From Vicinamibacteria bacterium (GTDB lineage Bacteria; Acidobacteriota; Vicinamibacteria; Vicinamibacterales; UBA2999): a stretch of 10,482 nucleotides of DNA. The stretch is from the NCBI GenBank assembly GCA_025924295.1, contig JAICEG010000157.1, positions 1 to 10,482 of the forward strand, read 5' to 3'. The translations under genes were made by a program, and so were the position numbers. How positions within the stretch are numbered: position 1 is the stretch's first letter; every line of letters begins with the position of its first letter. The notes beneath the pieces are model-generated. The model searched no databases. It saw nothing but the letters and a program-made list of their open reading frames with translations, and was not told the origin of the DNA. This document shows positions 5,369-10,482 of the stretch, one piece after another.

Positions 5369-7189
5369 ATGTTGCTACGCGTCGGTGTGGTGAGCGTCGT
5401 CCTGTTGGCTTGTGCCGTGCCGGTGGCGGCACAGCAGGCCCCGGATGGCGAGGCGGTCTTCAAGCAGTCGTGCGCGACGTGTCATCGCGATGGTCAGAAC
5501 CAGGCGCCCACGCGCGAGGCCATGCGCCAGATGACACCGGAAGCGATTCTGAACGCGCTGACGCTCGGGCGCATGCTCTTGCAAGCCAATGGCCTCAGCG
5601 AGGCGGAACAGCGTGCGGTCTCGGTCTTCCTCGCGGGACGGCCGTTCGCACCTCCCTCACCGCCGGTCGTGGTCAACCGGTGCACCGCCTCGCCGCCGAT
5701 GCGCGACCCGGCCAGCGCCGGCGGGTGGAACGGGTGGGGCAACGGCATCGCCAACACGCGATTCCAGCCAGCCGCAAGCGGACGGCTGACCGCCGCAGAT
5801 CTGCCGAAACTGAAACTGAAGTGGGCGTTCGGCTACTCGATCGTCACCTCCGCCAGGGCCCAACCGATCGTCGCGGGTGGCCGCCTGTTCGTCGCAAGCG
5901 AGAACATGGAAGTCCACGCGCTCGATCCGAAGACCGGGTGCACGCTTTGGACGTACAAGGCTACGGCAGGAGTGCGCACCGCGCTGTCAGCCGGTCCTTA
6001 CAAGGGCGCAACGGGCACGAGTGGCTACGCGGTGTACTTCGGCGACTCGCGCGCCAACGTCTACGCCGTCGATGCCAACACCGGGCAATTGGTCTGGACC
6101 CGCAAGGTCGACGAGCATCGAGCCGCCGCCATCACCGGAGCGCCCACTGTGCACGACGGCAAGGTGTACGTCGGCGTGCAGGGACTCAACGAAGAAGGCC
6201 AGGGTGGCAACGCCAAGTACGAATGCTGCACGTTCCGCGGCAGCCTCTCCGCGCTCGACGCCAACACGGGGCAGGTGCTGTGGAAGACCTACACCATCGA
6301 TGAGCCGAAGCCGCGAGCGAAGAACAAGAACGGCGTCCAGCAGTGGGGCCCTGCGGGCGGCGGCATCTGGGCCGCGCCAACAGTCGACCCGAAGCGCAAC
6401 ATGGTCTACGTGGCCACCGGCAACAACTACGCGGATCCGTCGCAGCCAACCACGGATGCGGTCATCGCCTTCGACATGAACAGCGGGACGCGCAAGTGGG
6501 TGAACCAGCTGACACCGAACGACAACTGGACGCTCGGATGCGGACCGGTCAATCCCGACAACCCGAATTGCCCCGAGAAGCTCGGGCCCGACTTCGACTT
6601 CTCCGCATCACCGAGCCTCGTCACTGTGAACAACCGCGACCTCCTCGTCCTTCCGCAGAAGTCAGGGATGGCGTACGCACTCGATCCAGACTCGGAAGGA
6701 CAGAAGGTGTGGGAGTACCGCATCGGCCAGGGCAGCGGACTGGGCGGCCAGTGGGGCGGAGCCGTCGACGGTCAGAACGCCTACTTCGGCGTATCCGATC
6801 TGCTGACGAAGAATCCAGGCGGCATTCGCGCGGTCGATCTGGCCACGGGCAAGCCGGTGTGGAGCGTCGAGCCGCAGCAGCGGTTGTGCGACACGTCGAA
6901 GCCGACCTGCCGGGCGTCGCAGGGCGCGGCGGTTTCAGTGATTCCGGGGGCGGTCTTCTCGGGCTCGCTCGATGGCGGCATGCGCGCCTACTCGACGACT
7001 GACGGGTCGATCATCTGGAGCTTCGATACGAACCGGGAGTTCGAGACGGTGAACGGCGTGAAGGCCAATGGCGGTGGCATCGAAGGACCAGGCCCGATCG
7101 TCGCCGACGGAATGCTTTACTTCAACTCGGGGTACGGTGGGTTTGTTGGCAATCCCGGGAATGTGCTACTTGCATTCGGCATCGATTGA
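5369..7189 (+). CDS. Quinohaemoprotein dehydrogenase: N-terminal cytochrome c plus PQQ beta-propeller (PVA dehydrogenase-like architecture)
   Basis: This 606-residue secreted protein has a leader of about 21 residues ending VAA before QQAPDG. CATCH (35-39) follows in a short cytochrome c domain of about 70 residues, then a PQQ-binding propeller from about residue 115. Propeller repeats are recognisable by recurring A-x-D-x-x-T/S-G-x-x-x-W strands, such as ALDPKTGCTLW, AVDANTGQLVW, ALDANTGQVLW, AFDMNSGTRKW and AVDLATGKPVW. Vicinal Cys286-Cys287 matches the disulfide ring of PQQ alcohol dehydrogenases. Haem-first, propeller-second order is the arrangement described for polyvinyl alcohol dehydrogenase, whereas most quinohaemoproteins carry haem at the C-terminus. 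It should oxidise an alcohol or aldehyde in the periplasm and pass electrons to the respiratory chain. GGAGG with a four-base spacer supports the ATG at 5369. The real substrate cannot be read from sequence; polyvinyl alcohol itself is unlikely. Confidence 0.9.
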   Translation: MLLRVGVVSVVLLACAVPVAAQQAPDGEAVFKQSCATCHRDGQNQAPTREAMRQMTPEAILNALTLGRMLLQANGLSEAEQRAVSVFLAGRPFAPPSPPVVVNRCTASPPMRDPASAGGWNGWGNGIANTRFQPAASGRLTAADLPKLKLKWAFGYSIVTSARAQPIVAGGRLFVASENMEVHALDPKTGCTLWTYKATAGVRTALSAGPYKGATGTSGYAVYFGDSRANVYAVDANTGQLVWTRKVDEHRAAAITGAPTVHDGKVYVGVQGLNEEGQGGNAKYECCTFRGSLSALDANTGQVLWKTYTIDEPKPRAKNKNGVQQWGPAGGGIWAAPTVDPKRNMVYVATGNNYADPSQPTTDAVIAFDMNSGTRKWVNQLTPNDNWTLGCGPVNPDNPNCPEKLGPDFDFSASPSLVTVNNRDLLVLPQKSGMAYALDPDSEGQKVWEYRIGQGSGLGGQWGGAVDGQNAYFGVSDLLTKNPGGIRAVDLATGKPVWSVEPQQRLCDTSKPTCRASQGAAVSVIPGAVFSGSLDGGMRAYSTTDGSIIWSFDTNREFETVNGVKANGGGIEGPGPIVADGMLYFNSGYGGFVGNPGNVLLAFGID

Positions 7190-7196
7190 TCGACAG

Positions 7197-7246
7197 CGTA
7201 GGCCGGGTCCTACTCTGTGGACGTAGGCCGGGTCCTGCCTTGTGGA
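7197..7246. repeat. Two tandem 25-bp repeats
   Basis: Two head-to-tail units, each starting CGTAGGCCGGGTCCT and ending TGTGGA, lie eight bases after the quinoprotein stop codon. They differ at three positions in the middle (TACTC versus TGCCT). The second unit, with the next six bases, forms the hairpin listed separately. This looks like a REP-type dispersed element that has been duplicated. Confidence 0.8.
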
Positions 7247-7252
7247 CCCGGC
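7227..7252 (+). terminator. GC-rich hairpin between the quinoprotein and VOC genes (possible attenuating or stabilising stem)
   Basis: GCCGGGTCC (7227-7235) and GGACCCGGC (7244-7252) are a perfect 9-bp inverted repeat around an eight-base loop. No T-tract follows on the plus strand; the next bases are AAACCCAAAACGAGG, which lead to the ribosome site of the next gene. It is therefore not a classical intrinsic terminator. It may protect the 3' end of the upstream message, cause partial termination, or form a 5' leader structure 11 bases ahead of the VOC Shine-Dalgarno sequence. Confidence 0.45.
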
Positions 7253-7274
7253 AAACCCAAAACGAGGTGAAACG

Positions 7275-8129
7275 ATGAAGCGTTGGTTCGTACTCGCGAC
7301 GTTCGCGATGTCCGTGTTCGTGTACGCCCCGTCGGCATCGGCCCAGCTGATCGCCGCGAAAGACGGGCCCATCGTCTACGGCCATCATCACGTCGCGGCA
7401 TCGGATATCGAGGCGCACAAGAAGTTCTGGGCCGAGACGCTCGGCGGCACCGTCGGGAAGTTCGGCAACAACGCGGACATCGTGAAGTTCCCGAACGTGT
7501 TCATTTTCTTCCGGAACCAGAAACCAACCGGCGGAACGATCGGCACGACCGCGAATCACATCGGCTTCTCCGTGCCGAACCTCCGGGCCGTCGTCGACAA
7601 GGTCAAGGCGAACGGCTTCAAGATGATCACCAGCACGGAGGTCGCGCCGACGCAGAAAGTGGTGGACGACATCGCCCCGGTAAACGCAACGACGTCGATC
7701 GCGTTTGCGCTGGGACCGGATGACGTCAAGGTGGAACTGCTTGAGAACAAGCAGCAGACGGTTCCGGTTACCCTCCACCACATTCACTTCTTCGGCCAGC
7801 AGAACAAGGAAATGCGCGAATGGTATGTGAAGGTCTTCGGAGGGAAGCCGCGGGAGGCCCCGAACTTCCCGGTCGCCGATCTACCGGGCGTCGCGCTGAA
7901 CTTCTCCGCCTCGCCGACGCCGGTCGTCGGCACAACCGGCCGTGCCGTCGATCACATCGGCTTCGAGGTCAAGAATCTCGAGGCGTTTACCAAGAAGCTC
8001 CAGGAGATGGGGATCAAGCTCGACGTTCCGTACCGGAGCGTGCCGGCGGTCGGGCTGTCGATCGCGTTCATCACCGATCCGTGGGGAACCTACATCGAGC
8101 TGACGGAAGGACTCGACAAGCTCCCCTAG
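7275..8129 (+). CDS. Exported protein with two VOC (glyoxalase/dioxygenase-fold) domains
   Basis: This 284-residue protein begins MKRWFVLATFAMSVFVY with a Sec leader ending ASA-Q at about residue 23. Two vicinal-oxygen-chelate domains follow. Domain one (about 33-160) has HHHVAASD, NHIGF and KVELLE, with likely metal ligands His39, His95 and Glu154. Domain two (about 165-280) has HHIHFF, DHIGFE and YIELTEG, with His169, His227 and Glu275. Both domains therefore keep the His-His-Glu pattern of metal-dependent VOC enzymes. The family includes glyoxalase I, extradiol dioxygenases and resistance proteins, and I cannot assign a reaction. Export to the periplasm is the notable trait. The ATG at 7275 is chosen over a GTG at 7242 because GAGGTGA (7264-7270) precedes it closely and the signal peptide begins exactly there. 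The stop overlaps the convergent barrel gene. Confidence 0.88.
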   Translation: MKRWFVLATFAMSVFVYAPSASAQLIAAKDGPIVYGHHHVAASDIEAHKKFWAETLGGTVGKFGNNADIVKFPNVFIFFRNQKPTGGTIGTTANHIGFSVPNLRAVVDKVKANGFKMITSTEVAPTQKVVDDIAPVNATTSIAFALGPDDVKVELLENKQQTVPVTLHHIHFFGQQNKEMREWYVKVFGGKPREAPNFPVADLPGVALNFSASPTPVVGTTGRAVDHIGFEVKNLEAFTKKLQEMGIKLDVPYRSVPAVGLSIAFITDPWGTYIELTEGLDKLP

Positions 8130-8863
8130 AACCGGAGCCGCAGTCCGCCTCCGACCTGCAGTCCCCCGGCTTTGACATCGGCGGTGCCCGAGGGCACCGC
8201 CATCTCTACAGTCGCGCCGGAGTACTGCACAACACCGCCGACGCCCACCTGATTCGAGAAGTAGTAGGCAAAGTCACCGCCCACGTGAAACCCCATCGCC
8301 GACTCCGACTGGTCGTCGGTGATGGCGCGCGTGAATGTGGCCGTGTCGAACGGGTATGACTCGGTGTAGTCGATGTCGTTGACGATGGTCTGCTCGACCT
8401 GGAAGAAGGACGGTCCACCGAAGATCGTGACGAGAAACTTGTCGTTGACCGGCACGAGCCACTTCGCCTGGATGTGCACCGCCAGCTCGCTGCGGTCGCC
8501 CTCGAACTCGCCGGTCACGCTCCGTGGCTGATTGAAGAAGAACGGGTGCGGGATCTGTGCGTCGATCGTCGTCGGCGTCGACGTCGAGAACCGCGTCAGG
8601 CCACCACCCACCGCGAGGTTGCGCCACACCATGACACCGCCCGACACGTCGAAGGCAAACCCGCCACCAACGTCGTAGTCGGTGTCGAAGCGCCCGTTCT
8701 CGGCGTTGACCCGGATCGTCTCGCTATCGTCGAAATCATTCGAGGTGACCTGAAATAGTCCGTTCACCGAGATGAACACACGTTCCGAGACCAGTGACTG
8801 GGCACTGACTGGCGCGTGGACGGCCAGCATCACAAGAAGGGTCGTCGCGACAGGCAACTTCAT
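8126..8863 (-). CDS. Predicted outer-membrane beta-barrel protein
   Basis: This 245-residue protein has a Sec leader (MKLPVATTLLVMLAVHAPVSA, cleavage before Q22). The mature part is rich in alternating hydrophobic/polar strands with Gly and aromatic residues, such as VGGGFAFDVSGGVMV, AVGGGLTRFS, FLVTIFGGPSFF, FHVGGDFAYYF and GLQVGGGLRLRF. It ends in Phe, the usual last residue of Gram-negative outer-membrane barrels recognised by the BAM machinery. The length suits an eight-stranded OmpA/OmpW-like barrel, but no specific family is recognisable and the ligand or role is unknown. ATG at 8863 is preferred over an upstream in-frame start at 8899, because the leader starts there and GAGGAG (8876-8871) lies seven bases upstream. 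It sits 11 bases downstream of the M4 peptidase gene and is probably cotranscribed with it. Confidence 0.82.
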   Translation of the reverse strand: MKLPVATTLLVMLAVHAPVSAQSLVSERVFISVNGLFQVTSNDFDDSETIRVNAENGRFDTDYDVGGGFAFDVSGGVMVWRNLAVGGGLTRFSTSTPTTIDAQIPHPFFFNQPRSVTGEFEGDRSELAVHIQAKWLVPVNDKFLVTIFGGPSFFQVEQTIVNDIDYTESYPFDTATFTRAITDDQSESAMGFHVGGDFAYYFSNQVGVGGVVQYSGATVEMAVPSGTADVKAGGLQVGGGLRLRF

Positions 8864-8870
8864 GAACGGT

Positions 8871-8876
8871 CTCCTC
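8871..8876 (-). promoter_or_regulatory. Ribosome binding site GAGGAG overlapping the stop codon of the M4 peptidase gene
   Basis: On the minus strand the peptidase stop TGA (8877-8875) runs into GAGGAG, then ACCGTTC and ATG at 8863. Ribosomes ending on the peptidase would sit over the start region of the barrel gene, which favours translational coupling. Confidence 0.6.
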
Positions 8877-10482
8877 AGTTGACGCCCACGGCAGTCCATG
8901 CCTGGGTGATCGCGGCCGCCGCGGCACTGTTGGCGCCGAAGAGATCGCGGGCCGCCTGAATCGTGGTGGCTCGCGCCATCGAGAAATTGGCCGACGCGGG
9001 AAGCAGGAGCGTGAAAGCCCGATAGAAGGCCCTCTCGATCTGCTCGCGATTCGCGGCACCGACTCCCTGGACGGTGATACCCGATACTCGATTTCGTCCA
9101 CCTTCAATAGCCAGATAGAAGACGTGATTCGGAATGCCAGAATTCGTGTGAACGCCACCGTTATCATCGGTCCCGGTGTCACGCAGACTGTAGTGATCGG
9201 GGTCCCCGTACGCGATCGGATTCGCCATCGATCGCAGGCCGTTCAGACCGCCCGGCGTCAGGCTTCGAATGCTGTCCTCACCCAACAGATAGTCCGCTTG
9301 GGCAAGCCCAGTACCGGGCGCCTGAAAGTAGAACTCCACCGACGTGCCCATCATGTCGGAGAAAGCCTCATTGAGGGCCCCGGACTCGTTCATGTAAATC
9401 AGATTGGACGAGTAACTTGTCACGGCGTGCGTCAGTTCGTGTGCCGCCACATCGATCGAGCCGGCCAGATAACTCCAGTTCCGGCCCAATCCATCCACGA
9501 GCGGAGCCGGGAAACCATTGCCGAAGAACATCATGCCGATCCCACCCGGACCGCAGACATCGCACCAGGACGCTTGCGCGACGAAGTCACCCCACAGTTC
9601 AAACGGCACTCTGAGAGCGTCCTCGCGTCTGACCGCATTGACGAGGGACAGGATCGGGCGGTCTCCGTTGTCAAGCCCCCGACGACCATGACGCTTGAAG
9701 TAGTAGTCGTAGGTCCATCCGATATACGCGTGCGCGTCGATAGTTGGGATGTCACTCCACGCGTTGTCGGAGTCGTTGCCAACGTCTGACGTGAAGAGTG
9801 GCGCGCCCAGAAAGAGCACGTTGATTGCACGGGACAGATTCCCGCGCATGTCAAACGTCGTCAGCACTGGTGGGCGCAAGTCATCGTCCGCGAGGTACAC
9901 ACCGCCTTGGAGGCGTGTCGAGAGTTTCTTGGTGCCGCCGACGAGCCCCTGGCCGGTACCGACCGCAGCCTGAGTCTGAATCGAAGAATAGCGCAGCAAC
10001 TCGACGCCGGAGGTAGCATCGATGAACACACGATCGACGCGATTGCCGCCGGACACCACGCTGGTATACGCAAGGCGATGCTCGCCACTCTCCCGCCTGA
10101 GCACAACGAGATCTACAGCCCGCAACAACGCGCCGCCGGCTGGTGCACGCGAGAGCATCGCCTCGCCGGCAGCCGTGGCCGTCAAGCCGGGCTGGGTATC
10201 GAGGGCGAGTGCTGCCGACACATCACCGAAGATCGAGACCGGCACACCGCCGTCCGCGTCGCGCACGACCTCGGCTCCCCACACGCGCACTCCCTGGTGG
10301 TACTGTTGCAGGCGTTCCACGGTGCGCGAAGGCAGCGACGGATCGCGCGTGATCTGGCTGACACGCAACGTGCCGGTGCGCTCCTGCGCCGTGACGAACT
10401 GGTCCCAGCTGCGGAGGTCATTCGCAGTCGTTGCGTTGAACCTCAACGACGATGCCTGCTGGGCTGCACCAACCTCGAGCCA
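8875..10482 (-). CDS. Secreted M4 (thermolysin-type) zinc metallopeptidase, N-terminus cut by window edge
   Basis: The frame is open to base 10482, so the first 535 visible residues lack the true start and presumably a signal peptide; the TTG at 10446 is not the real start. An FTP-type propeptide is visible early (VERLQQYHQGVRVWGAEVV). The catalytic part has IDAHAYIGWTYDYYFKRHG, the zinc motif HELTHAV (visible residues 348-354, His348/Glu349/His352) and ESGALNEAFSDMMG with third ligand Glu372. GGVHTNSGIPNHVFY carries the transition-state His445, and a thermolysin-like C-terminal helix domain ends AWTAVGVN. All key catalytic residues are present. The substrate-cleft segment, normally NAFWNGxQMVYGDG, is divergent: it reads ASWCDVCGPGGIGMMFFGNG, with an inserted Cys-x2-Cys and Asn in place of Asp. 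The enzyme should be secreted, auto-processed and degrade proteins. It is followed at 11 bases by a barrel gene. Confidence 0.93.
   Translation of the reverse strand, partial: WLEVGAAQQASSLRFNATTANDLRSWDQFVTAQERTGTLRVSQITRDPSLPSRTVERLQQYHQGVRVWGAEVVRDADGGVPVSIFGDVSAALALDTQPGLTATAAGEAMLSRAPAGGALLRAVDLVVLRRESGEHRLAYTSVVSGGNRVDRVFIDATSGVELLRYSSIQTQAAVGTGQGLVGGTKKLSTRLQGGVYLADDDLRPPVLTTFDMRGNLSRAINVLFLGAPLFTSDVGNDSDNAWSDIPTIDAHAYIGWTYDYYFKRHGRRGLDNGDRPILSLVNAVRREDALRVPFELWGDFVAQASWCDVCGPGGIGMMFFGNGFPAPLVDGLGRNWSYLAGSIDVAAHELTHAVTSYSSNLIYMNESGALNEAFSDMMGTSVEFYFQAPGTGLAQADYLLGEDSIRSLTPGGLNGLRSMANPIAYGDPDHYSLRDTGTDDNGGVHTNSGIPNHVFYLAIEGGRNRVSGITVQGVGAANREQIERAFYRAFTLLLPASANFSMARATTIQAARDLFGANSAAAAAITQAWTAVGVN

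Noticed and set aside
5239..6303. 354-codon plus-strand frame overlapping the quinoprotein gene
   Set aside because: It is shifted relative to the real frame and is Arg-rich with no motifs, while the other frame encodes CATCH, the vicinal CC and the propeller repeats.
5369..7189. Assignment as a true polyvinyl alcohol dehydrogenase
   Set aside because: The domain order matches, but no PVA hydrolase gene is nearby, and this architecture is widespread in proteins of unknown substrate.
7242..7274. N-terminal extension of the VOC protein from a GTG at 7242
   Set aside because: The extension would start within the hairpin loop and put 11 residues before the signal peptide; ATG 7275 has a good Shine-Dalgarno sequence and the leader begins there.
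10444..10446. TTG as start of the M4 peptidase
   Set aside because: The frame stays open upstream to the window edge and the propeptide is already under way, so the true start lies outside.

Overview
The window looks like high-GC chromosomal DNA from a Gram-negative heterotroph. Evidence for the Gram-negative envelope is an outer-membrane beta-barrel gene ending in Phe, a lipoprotein cytochrome and several Sec-type leaders. A secreted quinohaemoprotein dehydrogenase, exported VOC protein, secreted M4 peptidase and REP-like palindromes together suggest an Acidobacteriota (Vicinamibacteria-like) genome. That assignment is inference from gene content and style, not from a marker gene.

Layout, left to right. 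Bases 1-66 hold the first 22 codons of a (2Fe-2S) subunit of a molybdenum hydroxylase (IorA-like), read leftward out of the window. Bases 67-616 hold no convincing gene. They contain a partial copy (122-154) and a complete copy (520-600) of an 81-bp palindromic element. Next comes a compact leftward operon of three genes, in transcription order: an old-yellow-enzyme-type flavin oxidoreductase with a Cys cluster (5180-3837), a fatty acid alpha-dioxygenase of the plant alpha-DOX type (3844-2066) and a di-haem c-type cytochrome lipoprotein (2059-617). A 188-bp divergent control region (5181-5368) separates it from a rightward gene for a cytochrome c-PQQ propeller dehydrogenase (5369-7189). An 85-bp spacer with two tandem 25-bp repeats and a strong hairpin follows, then an exported two-domain VOC/glyoxalase-fold protein (7275-8129). 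That gene is convergent with, and overlaps by the four bases CTAG, a leftward pair: a secreted M4 (thermolysin-type) metallopeptidase truncated by the right edge (10482-8875) and a predicted outer-membrane beta-barrel protein (8863-8126).

The most interesting part is the three-gene operon. Its middle product keeps the residues expected of plant alpha-dioxygenases: distal His, catalytic Tyr, proximal His and the carboxylate-binding His/Thr/Arg set. Known family chemistry is 2-hydroperoxidation of free fatty acids, followed by decay to the one-carbon-shorter aldehyde. Coupled genes for an ene-reductase-type flavoprotein and a di-haem cytochrome (a superfamily that includes rubber oxygenases and the Pseudomonas oleate dioxygenase/diol synthase) suggest a bacterial oxylipin or fatty-acid alpha-oxidation module. 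The molybdenum hydroxylase and quinoprotein dehydrogenase genes next door could oxidise the aldehyde or alcohol products. That wiring is a hypothesis.
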